DNA of 64,000 nt from Fulvia fulva (lineage: Eukaryota; Ascomycota; Dothideomycetes; Mycosphaerellales; Mycosphaerellaceae), in NCBI RefSeq assembly GCF_020509005.1, contig NC_063017.1, positions 4,278,001-4,342,000 on the forward strand. The letters are read 5' to 3'. Positions 20,543-31,900 of this stretch are shown here, one piece after another. The notes under the pieces are model-generated. The model worked only from the letters and a program-made list of their open reading frames with translations. It searched no databases and was not told the origin of the DNA. Numbering within the stretch: position 1 is the first letter of the stretch; each line of letters opens with the position of its first letter. A program made the position numbers and the translations under genes.

Positions 20543-23464
20543 ATGGTCACCAGGAAACCTGTTGCACCTCCCGTCGACACTGCCAAAGCAGCAAGCAATG
20601 CACACCCGCCATACCCACAAACACCTACCGCGCAGTCGGCCAAGACAGATCCAAGCAGCATCTATTCCCAGGATCTGAGCACATCCCCGGCGTTTGACCT
20701 TATTGACATGGACGAAGCGCGGCAACGACCACGAAGAGACTCCGATGTTAGTTCGCATGGGACGTGGGATTCCGAAAACAGCGATCGCGAAGATGCGACA
20801 CCGGGCGATTTTGTGGAGGTGCCGCAACCGCTGAAGATCAGAGGCAGTCAGCAGAACATTCAGCAGCAGCAGGCGACAAAGAAAGAGAAACAGGATGAGC
20901 TGCCTGCGATATTGAGGCCAGGGCCTGCGAATGGGTCGGCAGCGGTGGGCACAAAAGCCCAGGAACAGCGGACATACGAAGAGGAGGTCAAGAGTAATCC
21001 TTGGCAGTTGGAGTCGAACAACCCGTACCTTCAGAAACAGCAGACTGGACCTATAGAGAGCAGTCAGAAAGTGTGGGAGCAACCTGCGCATCAGCCTACA
21101 CCACCACCGCAGCCGGCGCAAGCCCCGCCCATACCTCCTATAGCCCCGCCTCCAGTGCCACCCGTGGAGCTGCCTACTGTAACAACACCCGCCGATGAAC
21201 TGTCGCGACTCTCGCTGAGCGATCGACAATCGCAAGGCACCGCCGCGACATGGGAAACCGCAGAGAAGTTCGAGGTGCCGCAGCATGGACAGTCCCCATT
21301 CCCACATCCTCCCAAGGCGACTTTCGCCGGCTCTTTGGCTGGTTCACCTTCAGCAGCGTTCCCACAATCGAACCCGTGGTCCGGTGACAATGAGCCCGTT
21401 TCACCGCCCACAGCGCCGCCCAAAGACCCTTTGACACCAGCTCAAGCACCTCAACCCGAATTCGCACCTCCTCCTGGGCCACCACCTGTCAAGCCCGCGG
21501 AGCCTGTCTACACTCCACCATCAGGCCCTCCTCCATCGCAAGCGGGACCCCTGATAGACCATGCTGAGCAAGCAAAGCCAATACCACCGCCTATATCTAC
21601 TCAGGCGCAGTCATCCGCGATGCGATCGAATGATTCTGTGCCGGAGACGCCAGGCACAAAAGCGAGGCGGCAGAGGAACGAGACATATCAGATCAAGCAT
21701 ATCAATTGGGAAGATGCGTCGTCTGGCAGAGCGGAGATGCGACGATCGCCTATCCTTACCCAGAACGAGAATGGCCCATGTCCGCTGCTTGCATTGGTTA
21801 ATGCGCTGGTGCTCAGCACGCCGGCGAGTCTGGACACTGCGCTGATCGAGACCTTACGGACCAGAGAGCAGGTCAGCTTGGGTCTACTGCTAGATGCTGT
21901 CATTGATGAGCTCATGTCAGGGAGAAGAGGCGATGCTGCAGAAGGGCTGCCGGATGTCGTCGATCTCTATTCATTCTTACTGGCTCTTCACACTGGCATG
22001 AATGTCAATCCACGATTCGTTACACCCGCGACGCCACAGAGGGGCTCTTATGATGGTCATCCGTCTAGCATGAGCGGCGTGCATCCTGTCCACCGCGCGC
22101 AACATAAGCCTGGCTGTTTCGAGGAGACGAGAGAGATGCGTCTGTACAGCACCTTCAGCATACCCCTCATCCACGGTTGGACGGCACCAAAGGACACACC
22201 AGCGTACTCGGCATTCGAGCGAAGCGCGAAGACTTTCGAGGATGCTCAGAACATCCAATTCGCAGAAGCTGAATTGGAAGACAAGCTGAGATCTGAGGGC
22301 TTGAGCTTTCAAGAGCAGCAGACACTGGAAGACATCCAGATGATCAAGCAGTTCCTGCAAAACTGGCCTACACAACTCACAGACCACGGACTGGAGACGA
22401 TATCGAGCAGCTTACAACCTGGTCAGGTCGCCATACTGTTCCGCAATGATCACTTCAGCACACTATACAAAGAGCCAAAGCATGGTGCACTAATGACTTT
22501 GGTGACGGACGCCGGCTACAGCTCGCATGATGAGATTGTGTGGGAGAGTTTGGTCGACGTCAACGGCGCTGCCAGCGAGATGTTTAGTGGTGACTTTCGC
22601 ACTGTCAGTCATGGCCAAGATGCGAGGTTGAATCAGAGCAGTTCTGCTGGTGGCAGCGAAGGGTGGCAGACTGTTGGCGACAGCAGGAGTCGATACCACG
22701 ACCAACGACCATCTGGCTCATCCAACACAGTCGTCCATAATGCCGCTGCATCAGAAGACACACCGCCTCCACTTCCTGGTCCACGTCCTGTTTCGCAGCG
22801 AACTTCCGACAATATTGACGGTGCATCCGGTTCCCAACCACCAGTACTGTCAGCAAGTGAGCAGGAAGATCACGACCTTGCACTTGCGTTACAGCTGCAA
22901 GAAGAGGAAGAAGATCAGCGACGACAAGCTGAAGAGCGCCGCAGGCGAGAACAGCAGCTTAGTGAACAGTTTCTTTCCAGCGAAGAACGACCACCACAGA
23001 TACCGCCGCGACGGAACCAAGGTGGCCGTGGAGGAAGCACAATCAACATTCCCGTCACTGGCCGTCGGACTACAGGGCCATCAGCACGACCTGCTGTCAA
23101 TCGTCCGGCCGACGAAGGAAACCCTGATGCTCCGCCGACATATGAACAGTCCGCATCCGATCGACCTTATCGACCTGCCGGCGCGACCGCACCGCCGACA
23201 CAAGGCAATCCGCTTAACGCGTTGGATGCGCTTAGAAGGCAGCAGAACGGGTTCGCGCAGCAAAGTACGACCAGTGTCAACAGCGCCGGGATGCATTCAC
23301 AACATGGACGACGACCTAGCTCGAGCAGAATCCAGCGGAGGTCGAGTCAGATGGCTGGCGGTCCTGGGCAAGGTGCTCCTGCTCCAGCATATCCTGGACG
23401 ACCGCAGGTGCAAGGTGCGGCCAATTTGAAGGACACGCAGGACGAGAGGTGTGTAGTGATGTGA
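20543..23464 (+). CDS. MINDY-family deubiquitinase with C-terminal CaaX box
   Basis: MINDY (formerly DUF544/FAM63) enzymes are cysteine proteases that cleave Lys48-linked ubiquitin chains. The single-exon gene encodes 973 residues. Residues 1-380 are disordered, with Pro-rich runs. The catalytic domain covers about 385-680: KHINWEDAS, then TQNENGPCPLLALVNAL with catalytic Cys413, a CFEETREMRLYSTFSIPLIH-type block, and LFRNDHFSTLYK with catalytic His637. A Gln/Glu-rich helix near 780 (DLALALQLQEEEED) looks like a ubiquitin-interacting motif. The protein ends ERCVVM, a canonical CaaX box favouring farnesylation, so the enzyme is probably membrane-tethered. Confidence 0.93.
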   Translation: MVTRKPVAPPVDTAKAASNAHPPYPQTPTAQSAKTDPSSIYSQDLSTSPAFDLIDMDEARQRPRRDSDVSSHGTWDSENSDREDATPGDFVEVPQPLKIRGSQQNIQQQQATKKEKQDELPAILRPGPANGSAAVGTKAQEQRTYEEEVKSNPWQLESNNPYLQKQQTGPIESSQKVWEQPAHQPTPPPQPAQAPPIPPIAPPPVPPVELPTVTTPADELSRLSLSDRQSQGTAATWETAEKFEVPQHGQSPFPHPPKATFAGSLAGSPSAAFPQSNPWSGDNEPVSPPTAPPKDPLTPAQAPQPEFAPPPGPPPVKPAEPVYTPPSGPPPSQAGPLIDHAEQAKPIPPPISTQAQSSAMRSNDSVPETPGTKARRQRNETYQIKHINWEDASSGRAEMRRSPILTQNENGPCPLLALVNALVLSTPASLDTALIETLRTREQVSLGLLLDAVIDELMSGRRGDAAEGLPDVVDLYSFLLALHTGMNVNPRFVTPATPQRGSYDGHPSSMSGVHPVHRAQHKPGCFEETREMRLYSTFSIPLIHGWTAPKDTPAYSAFERSAKTFEDAQNIQFAEAELEDKLRSEGLSFQEQQTLEDIQMIKQFLQNWPTQLTDHGLETISSSLQPGQVAILFRNDHFSTLYKEPKHGALMTLVTDAGYSSHDEIVWESLVDVNGAASEMFSGDFRTVSHGQDARLNQSSSAGGSEGWQTVGDSRSRYHDQRPSGSSNTVVHNAAASEDTPPPLPGPRPVSQRTSDNIDGASGSQPPVLSASEQEDHDLALALQLQEEEEDQRRQAEERRRREQQLSEQFLSSEERPPQIPPRRNQGGRGGSTINIPVTGRRTTGPSARPAVNRPADEGNPDAPPTYEQSASDRPYRPAGATAPPTQGNPLNALDALRRQQNGFAQQSTTSVNSAGMHSQHGRRPSSSRIQRRSSQMAGGPGQGAPAPAYPGRPQVQGAANLKDTQDERCVVM

Positions 23465-23472
23465 AGTTAGTG

Positions 23473-24111
23473 TCATTGTAATGAGGCGGAACTGCAAGTG
23501 CTTTTGAGATGCCCATAGGAGAGGCGTAGATACCCAGTCATAGCTTTGAAGAACGCATCGATGGTCGAGTCACACGTGTGGCACGTAAGCGCCTGACTGC
23601 CTGTCGCGTCCAACGTTGGTTGGAATGGGGGGTAGTCACGAGGACCAAGGTGATAATGCTGCCTATCAGCTTGGAGAGATGGCGTGCAGGCGGTGACGCT
23701 TGCATCAGGAATGGTATCATCAAGGTCCAAGGTGCCGTGGGCGGACCGAAGTAGTGCTGTGGTCTCCTTATCGTGCGCCAGCGGGGTTGCAAAGGGGTCG
23801 GTGAAGGACGATAGCTCCATAAGAGGACATTCCAGTAGCATAGGCGAGCACCTGCAACTGTGTATGTGGTCAGTCACCGTTTCTTGCTTGATTGTTGTGT
23901 CTGACGTGTTCCCCTGGGGGATGAGATTGCGGGCTGTCCGATCACTCACAGTCGTCATTCGGAGGAAGCAGCCGAGCAGCTTGCAGCAGCTGGTCGTGGC
24001 TTCTCGCTGCAAGCAACCTCCATTCACGTCGGGAGTAAGGTACTGAAGTACATCGCCTTCTGATAGCAGAAGGCAAGGACACCCACTACCGCACTCGCAC
24101 CCAAGCACCAC
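23473..24111 (-). CDS. Uncharacterised cysteine-rich open frame (gene model uncertain)
   Basis: A minus-strand frame of about 210 codons is open here and reads further upstream to a TGA near 24150. It has no AUG in its first part. The N-terminal half is Cys-rich (GCECGSGCPC, TTSCCKLLGC). A plausible intron lies at about 23859-23959 (GTGAGT donor, TTGCAG acceptor); splicing would end the protein shortly after with VLAYATGMSSYGAIVLHRPL. The frame is convergent with MINDY, nine bases from its stop. I do not recognise the product. It could be a short gene missing its first exon, or a non-coding overlap with the GID7 leader. Confidence 0.3.
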   Translation of the reverse strand: MVLGCECGSGCPCLLLSEGDVLQYLTPDVNGGCLQREATTSCCKLLGCFLRMTTVSDRTARNLIPQGNTSDTTIKQETVTDHIHSCRCSPMLLECPLMELSSFTDPFATPLAHDKETTALLRSAHGTLDLDDTIPDASVTACTPSLQADRQHYHLGPRDYPPFQPTLDATGSQALTCHTCDSTIDAFFKAMTGYLRLSYGHLKSTCSSASLQ

Positions 24112-24731
24112 TGGAAGCGCGAAACATCTCCTGGTACACAGAGCACCTCACCAAGAAGACTAGCTCCGCCATTCTGGCCCCAGCATCACCCGATCAGATC
24201 AGCCACCCACCTCGACATTCACCCACGCCAACGACCTCTTCACCCCCTCACGACAATCGACCACTTCCGCACTTCCATGTAACGCGTGCACATCGCTCGC
24301 GACCCATGTCTTCGGCCGCATAAAGTGGCCAGTGAAGGCATCAAGCAGCACCACCGGCATCCGTCTTCGAGCTGGCAGAACAACCAACACACGACTCCCC
24401 ACCTATCACTACCGCCGGCCCAATCACAACCTCAACTTCCTCTCCTACACAGGAGTCTCTACGAGCATCAGAATCTACAGCACAAACATCCCCCGCCCAG
24501 CATACTTTATCCACTTCCGACGTCCACCCGGCAGACACAGGCAGCCATCTTGACGAGATTGGCGTTGAAGGACGCGATCGACCACTTAAAAGGCGTCGAA
24601 CGTCGTCTGTATCGCCTAGTGAAAGGACACCGGCAATCTCGAACGCAGGGAGGGCAGCAGCTTCTGGTAAGCAGAGCCGGAAGCGTGCCCGGGGACCGAC
24701 CGATACCACTAGTGATCAACCCGACAAGACT

Positions 24732-26900
24732 ATGCGGCTTGACCACTCCAACGATAGAACCCAGCAGAGACCATCCACCAACGGCTCATCCCAGAACGGC
24801 TCCTCTCCTCGAACGAATGGCTCCGTCAAGAGCGAGACGAACGGCTACCACACGAATGGTCACACAGAGGAGACGGTAGCGACGCGGAGTAAGGAGCCGT
24901 TTTATGGTCATGATAGAGAAGAGGTGACGCGAATACTGTTGCAGAGTCTGAGTGATCTTGGCTATCGAGGCGCAGCGGAGAAGCTGTCGAGAGAAAGTGG
25001 CTATGAGCTGGAGATACCTTCGGTAGCAGCGTTCAGGAACGCCGTATTGAGTGGCGAGTGGGACGAGGCCGAATCGTTATTGTTCGGTCAAAGTTCAGAC
25101 GAGCTGGACGGGGGAGGAGTTGCACTAGAAAATGGTCACACGAGCAGCACGTCAAGGCGGAAAAGTGGTGGTGGTAGCCTTTCTCTCGGCAGTCAAAATG
25201 GGTTCGCCAGGAATGGGCTGCCTTTCGCGGAGGGTGTCGACACCACATACCTGAGGTTCCACCTACGGCAACAGAAATTTCTCGAGCTGCTGGAACAGCG
25301 GGACTTGAATGCAGCACTGAATGTGCTAAGGAATGAGTTGACACCCCTCAAGACCGACGTTGCGCGACTTCATTTCTTGTCGAGGTATGTGGATCTTGGG
25401 ACGGTATTGTATCGCTACTGACTTCTCAACAGTCTAGTGATGTGCCACTCGGCATCTGATCTTCGCAACCAAGCCGGCTGGGACGGCGTAAATGGACAAA
25501 GTCGAGAAGTCCTCCTCTCGGAGATCTCGAAATCGATATCACCCTCAGTCATGATCCCCGAACATCGCCTGGCAACTCTCCTATCCTCGGTGCAAGAGGA
25601 ACAGATACTCAACTGCCGATACCACAACACGATCGCCAACCCAAGCTTGTACACGGATCACGAATGCTCGCCCGACGATTTCCCACTACACCAACAGCTT
25701 GAACTGCGGAATCATTCTGATGAGGTGTGGTTCCTTGAGTTCAGCCACGATGGTACGATGCTTGCCACCGCTGGCAAAGACGGCTTAGTCTGTGTATACG
25801 ACACTGTCCGATGGCGGCTAAAGCATGAGTTCCGCGAGCATGAACGCCATCCTGACCCGAGGTCTAGCGGCTCTGGTGATATGCGTGGTGTTTGCTACAT
25901 TGCATTCTCACCTGACGATCAATACCTGATTTCGTGCAGCCAAGATACTACTCTGGTTGTGGTCAGCGTACGAACAGGGCAACGTGTTGCTCTCGCGGAT
26001 CATTTTGACTACCCAGTCACGACTGCAGCTTGGCTACCCGACTCTGAGACATTCGTAGTCGGCACACAGGGCTCAAGGAGACCGCTTGGCTTGTACTCGC
26101 TCCGAGGATCGAGCTCGAGCAGCAACAGCGGCATTGTGAAAAATAACGAAATTCACTCATGGCGTGAGCCTCCTTGGGATCCATCCCTGAAAGACAATCA
26201 GCCCAGTAGCTTCCGCATAACCGATTGTGCAGTGAACAAGGAAGGCACACTGATGGCAGCAACAACTATCGACAACAGGATCATGCAATTCTCCCTCGGC
26301 CATAACATGAGATACTGCAAAGTGTCCGAATGGCAGATGGAGGACAAGCTGACCTCTATCAACTTCTCCGACGACGGCGACCACATACTCATTAACATGA
26401 ATGAAGGGCGAGTACTTGCCTTGGACTCTGGGAATGGAGAAATGGCATGCAGCTACAAAGGCGCGGTCCAGAAAGAGTTCGTGATAAGAAGTGCGTTCGG
26501 CGGTGCTGGTCAGAATTTCGTCATTTCCGGGAGTGAAGGTATGTATCGTGACATGGAGTGTCCTTCTCAGCTAACACATTTACTCCAGATTCGAGAGTCT
26601 ACATCTGGCGACGGCAGACTGGAGGCCTCGTCGTAGCATTAGACGCACACCATCCGGGTACTGTCAATGCAGTAGCCTGGCATCCGACGAACCCAGGCAT
26701 ATTCGCGAGTGCTGGCGATGATCGGAGAGTTCGAGTGTACGCATCTATCCGACATCACCACAGGCTGCATCGCTAATATATCCTACAGATGGTCATCAGT
26801 ATCGGCAAGAAGAAGACCAACAGCATCAGAAGCATGGTCCGGAGCAACAAGGCCTTCAAGCGGAGGCGAAGGGCGGTACTACTCTTTGGGCGCACGGTAG
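24732..26900 (+). CDS. GID7: LisH-CTLH-WD40 protein, GID7/WDR26-type ubiquitin ligase subunit
   Basis: This is a homologue of Gid7/WDR26, a scaffold of the GID/CTLH E3 ligase. Exons are 24732-25384, 25433-26538, 26589-26736 and 26789-26900, giving 672 residues. Introns start GTATGT, GTATGT and GTACGC and end AACAG, TCCAG and TACAG. LisH is at about 58-90 (EEVTRILLQSLSDLGYRGAAEKL) and CTLH follows (FRNAVLSGEWDEAESLLF, LRFHLRQQKFLELLEQRDLN). WD40 blades run from about 315 (VWFLEFSHDGTMLATAGKDG) to the end (NAVAWHPTNPGIFASAGDDR). The same frame stays open for 132 codons upstream of this AUG, back to a TGA at 24333-24335, and encodes plausible protein with a basic PLKRRRTSSVSPSE stretch. The true N-terminus is therefore probably longer. 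Confidence 0.9.
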
Positions 26901-27300
26901 CATTGACCGCGGGTAGGGCGGTTCAAGGTAGCATATTGGGAGGATTGGACGACACCACATCGTGGATATGGGAATGCATGGAACTATCAACTCTGAATGA
27001 CACTGACTTATTGATATCGCACTTCTCACACTAGGTATGTTGATTTTCGACTACACTGATTGTTCACACAGGACCGATATCATGCCTTCGGTTCCGCAAT
27101 GGTCAACATCGCCGGCTGCTACACGGCTCCGCGGCCACGACTTCAATATGACGTACAGAGATCAGGTTCATGCGCGTTCGTCCACAGATTCACATCTCCA
27201 ACACCATCAAGCTTACTCATACATCATCCTTGGGAACCTCATCGCCAAGCTGCAGCATTACCTAGCTGTAAGCCATTCTCGCCAAGTCATTACCATCACC
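26901..27300. other. Intergenic region between GID7 and the SSU1-like gene
   Basis: These 400 nt hold the GID7 3' flank and the transporter promoter. Open frames overlap here but have no convincing coding character. Confidence 0.5.
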
Positions 27301-28714
27301 ATGACCGACGTCGACATTCCTACGGACGAACCCCAACGAGTATCTCCCTGGCGCATCGCTTTAAAGTCCTTCAGCTCCCAATGGATCCTCGTCCCCCAAG
27401 GCACAGGCATCCTCTCCGTCATCCTACACCAACTTCACTACCGCGGCGAATGGCTTACGCGGATATCGCAAGTCTTCTGGGTCCTGACTATTGTCCTCTT
27501 GGTCGGCTTCTTACTCACGTATCTCACGCGATGTCTCCTGTTTCCGAAAGAGGTGGCCAGAGCGTTAAGGAGGGATCTCCAGGAGACGGTGTGTTTGAGT
27601 AGTATTAGCATTACTTTCACGACGGTTATTCAGATGATTGCGCTGAATTTGACGACTGATTGGGGGAGAGGATGGGGTATGGCGGCTTATGTCCTCTGGT
27701 GGATAAATGCGGCGATGGCGACTGTGGCGTGTCTTGGGACGCCGTATGTTTTCACTAAACTCGAGGCGACGAGTGTGGATCTTGTGCCGCCGGGGATGCT
27801 GCTCCCGTTGATTGCTGCGTTGACTGCGGCGGCGGGGGGCGGCGTGGTGTGTCGGTATGGAGAGGTGGGAGCGGATTTGGAGGTTCCGGTTATTGTTGTT
27901 AGTTATTTGTTTGTTGGGCTTGCGTTGCCGATGAGTGTTGTTGTGGATGCGGTGTTTTGGGTCAGGTTGATGGATGGGAAGTTTCCCGTCAAGGAGAAAG
28001 AGTTTCAGTTGATGATTTTGTGTGGGCCGTTGGGGTGAGTTGTACCTTGCGAGGTTGTGGATGAGGTATGGGGTGCTAATGTTGACGGTGTCCAGGCAAG
28101 GCAGTTTTGCGCTCCTGATATTGGGCCAGTGTGTGCAGAGGGGTGCGTTTGCGACGGATAATGCAAGTCCCTTCCTGGGTGCTAGTGGTGGAGCGACGAT
28201 TGCGACTGCTAGCCAGTTTCTGGGGCTGCTTACTTGGGTGCGTGAAAGAAGTGTCTTGCTGTAAATGGAATGAGTGCTGACTTGGAAACGTTAGGGCTAC
28301 GGAATCTTCTGGTGGGCGTTCGCTTGCATTGCCGTCTTGCACTTCCTCATCGCTGCGCCGAGGGAGCTGCTGCAGATGTCGAGGACGCTGGCTGCGTGGA
28401 GTATGGTCTTTCCGTGGGGAGTGTTCACCAATGGAGCGATTGAGCTTGGGGTCATCCTTAACTCGAGGGCGTTCTGGGTTGTGTCTACGATCCTGACCAT
28501 AATCTTGGTCATTCTCTGGGTCGTCAATGCTGGCGCCACGGTTGTCGGTGTGCTCGGTGGAACTCTGCTGAGCTTGGATGGTGGATGGAAGGCACAGTAT
28601 GTTGAGAAGAAGGAGCGGAGCAGTGATAGTGGTGGGAGTGATGATGGGCGGCGGAATGGATACGTGCAGACCAATGGTTCCGACTCGAATGGTCTTCGAA
28701 ATCGGCAACAGTAG
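27301..28714 (+). CDS. TDT-family transporter, SSU1-like (sulfite efflux or dicarboxylate)
   Basis: This plasma-membrane transporter of the tellurite-resistance/dicarboxylate family resembles the sulfite pump Ssu1. Exons 27301-28034, 28096-28237 and 28295-28714 give 431 residues. The introns have GTGAGT and GTGCGT donors and TCCAG and GTTAG acceptors. Around ten hydrophobic helices are visible. Family marks include FSSQWILVPQGTGILSVILH near the start, GPLGQGSFALLILG across the first junction, and WSMVFPWGVFTNGAIELG in the C-half. The hydrophilic tail is Ser/Gly/Asn-rich. The AUG has a good context (ATCACCATGACC). Substrate is not decided by sequence alone; malic or other dicarboxylic acids are alternatives. 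Confidence 0.88.
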
Positions 28715-28936
28715 TGTCTGCAATGTAATGTATTATATGTAGTTCGACATGTGAATGTGGAAGGTTGGACGTTGGTTTCCATCCTGGGCTGGAAGCTTGG
28801 GCCGGCGCAACTTGGATGTCGCTTCCTCGCACGCGGCTTCATCTTTCGAATTGTTACACACACCACCTTGTACGACAAGTGAGGAGGGTCCGTGAGAGAC
28901 CGACGACGATAATGCGAATGTGCGACTAAAGTGACG

Positions 28937-31900
28937 ATGGCGACCAGCTCGATTGCATCGCTCTCGCCCAGCGAACCTCCGCCAGCCGACCAGTCCATCC
29001 GCGCAATTGTGTCGCTCCTCTGGCCGTACAGCTCCTCCACCAAGCAATGCGCATTCCTACTGGCAGAACCGGACTTTCGCTCGCGGAGTCACAGAGGGCA
29101 GATCCGGGTCCGCTTCCAAGGTGCCAGTGCGCAGGCGGTCGCGAAGGGCCAGATCGGCATTGGTGATGAAGTTGTGCTTGAGCTGCGAGGAGCTTCATGG
29201 GCGGCAGAGTCGAGCAATGTCGTCACACCGGGGAAGAGTGTCGAAGGCGAGCTACTGTTCAGACGGGAGCTCGCCCTCAGACTCGTGAAGAAGGCAGATG
29301 GGCTAGAGGCGGGTGTCAGCATAAACGTCAGTGAGACGACTCCACCGCCCGAGGAGCACGATGTCAATACTACGCCTGCCCGACCGATCCCATCGTACCT
29401 GCGAGCGGGCTTGGGACGTGCAGATGCCGTGCCTATCTACTCCAGTCCGGCTTTTGTGAGCCGCATGAGACTCTCTGGAGGGGACAACACATCATGGGAC
29501 CCCTTCGCGGATGTAGACAGGGAGCTGGAGGCAGAGTTGGCGAATCCTAGGAAGAAGCAGAGAATCAGCTTTGGTGGGGATCTGAAGTGGAAGTTCGCAG
29601 GCAGGACACCCAGTCCGGAGAAGGAAGATGTGCCCATGACCACAGTCGTTGCGGAGCCGGATAATCAGGTCGCAGCGGCAGAGGTGCAGAGTGCTTTGGT
29701 GCATACATTGGATCACGAGGACGACACACAGACAAGCCGACAGGCGACATCTGAGCCTGAGACACTGGCAGACCAGCCGGCTGTGGCCACCAATTCGACA
29801 AGGTCTTCTGTCATGGCTCCACCACCCCTTCCACACCTTGAGATGCCTTTTCAGTCAACGTTGCCTGGCATTCTGAACCAGCCGCAAACGTCCAGTGACC
29901 CAGATACTGGCCCACATACGCCGAAGCTTCAGCCTGTGCCTTCTTCTGCTCTGCCGCTACCCTCCCCCTTCCCAGCAGAAGCCAAACAGCTACACATCGA
30001 AGCGTCCAGCGCGACGACTGCCGCCAATGAGCGAGAGAATGTGAGACTCGCTGCTGGCCCGATACCCAATGGCAAGGACGCGGAAGCTATCGAGCGCAGT
30101 GGACACGTGCCACTTCGCACGGAGGCATCGCAAGATCTTCTCAACGCTGTCGAAGAGGACGACGATGAAGACGAATATCACCAGCCTATACTTCCAGGAC
30201 AGCCTTCTTTCTCGAGCAGTGTAGCTTCTACTGTTCCTCCAGAGCAAGCCTCTGGCGTTTTTCGCGATTCTCGAAGTGACTATAATGATGACGATGATAA
30301 CGATAGTGATGATCAGTACGAAGACAGCAATGCTCAACGACACAGAGTCCCGCATCCTGAATACGGATCGGATACTGAAGAAGACGAAGAAATGTACTCG
30401 CAATATACTCAGCAGAGGGATGCAGGACTGGAACAAGCTGCCAGCGACCATGAAGACCCGGACAATGGCGACCAGGTGGATGCCGATGATATTGAAGAAG
30501 TAATCGAAGACATGGGCGAGCCACCCGACTCCGACGACTCCGACGAAGGAGAGGCCAGCGGAGCAAGCAGTCAGTTGGCCGAGAGCGATGACAATGACCT
30601 GGAGGACATTGATGATCAGCCTCGTATACGGTCTGCGCTCGTAGGGCTGTCATCAGATCCCGTGGATGCTCCTCTTGAATCAGGCCCCGATAGAGCACAG
30701 CCCGACGAAACAGAGCAATCAGTACCCGTTGTTCAAGATTTCTCAGGCGCATCAGCTCCGTCTGCCAAGTCCATTACCGGCGACAATACAATCAAACTTT
30801 CGCAAGTCGGCAATGCACTGTCAAGCACATTTGCTGAAGTACCTGAAACGAGATCTGCTGCACAGGTTCCAATACATACTCCAGCACGACCTCCGCCTGG
30901 GCTGTTCAGCCTCGATGGAACGGCGGACTCATTAAGGGTCCGCACGTCAACGCCGCAATCTGAGCGGGACCGGATCATGAAGAAGACTTACAGCAGTCTG
31001 TTCGGCTTCGCAAAGTCACCCTCACCTGAGAAAACGCAGCCACCTTTGCTAGACTTTGGAACACCAACGCCAGCATCATCCAGCAATGGCCTTTCACGTA
31101 TAGCGAAGGACCGCTTCGCTGCTGCAGGACTGTCTGTCGAGGAGACGTCGCTTGAGAAACAACCTATCCTGTCGCATGCGAAGATTGAGGGTATCCAGAG
31201 TCCAGCTGCCACAACGGCAACGTCAGCGACAGAGACACCTTTGAAAGAGATGTCAGTGCCGGCTCGTGCTACTGTGGCAGACACACAGACCTTGAGAAGT
31301 GATGCAGCAGCGTCTGTAACTTCTCCGCAGCCCAAGCAAATGCCAGTGCCAACTCGTGCGACGGTCCAGGATACGCAGAGTACTTCTGACAAATCGTTCG
31401 CCAAGACAGATGGTGTCGAAAATGATGGTGGCACGATCTCGAAGTCTGTGATGAAAGATGACGCCGCTAATGCTTTCGAGGAATCGAACGCAGCTACTGA
31501 GGAGACTGGGCAAAGCTTGCCACTTTGCGATGTGGACGATGGATCACTCCTCGAGGCTGTGCACAATGCAGCACCGAAGATACACGAGCAGGATGAGCAG
31601 GACAAGGTCTTGGTAGAGCGGTCACCTATGGTCGAGGAGACTCCAATAGACAGACTGCAAGAGGCAGAGGCTCAGGAGACGCCCGAGCAGGGACGTCGCC
31701 AGGCAGAAGATTCCGTTCCCGATGGTGTTGCCATCAACCCGAGCCTGGCAGCTGCCATGGCTACCAAACCAGACGACACAGCTTTAGCAGGTGGTTCCAC
31801 TATGGAAGTGCCCGCGAGCTCTGCTCCACGACCATCTCAGGTGGAAGTCATCGATCTAGGAGACAGTTCTGATGCAGACGAGGATACTCAGGACACAAAG

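Noticed and set aside
24199..24402. Minus-strand frame of 67 codons opposite the GID7 leader, which can be spliced in theory to a short tail
   Set aside because: It starts with GTG and overlaps a C/T-rich plus-strand leader. There is no supporting family match.
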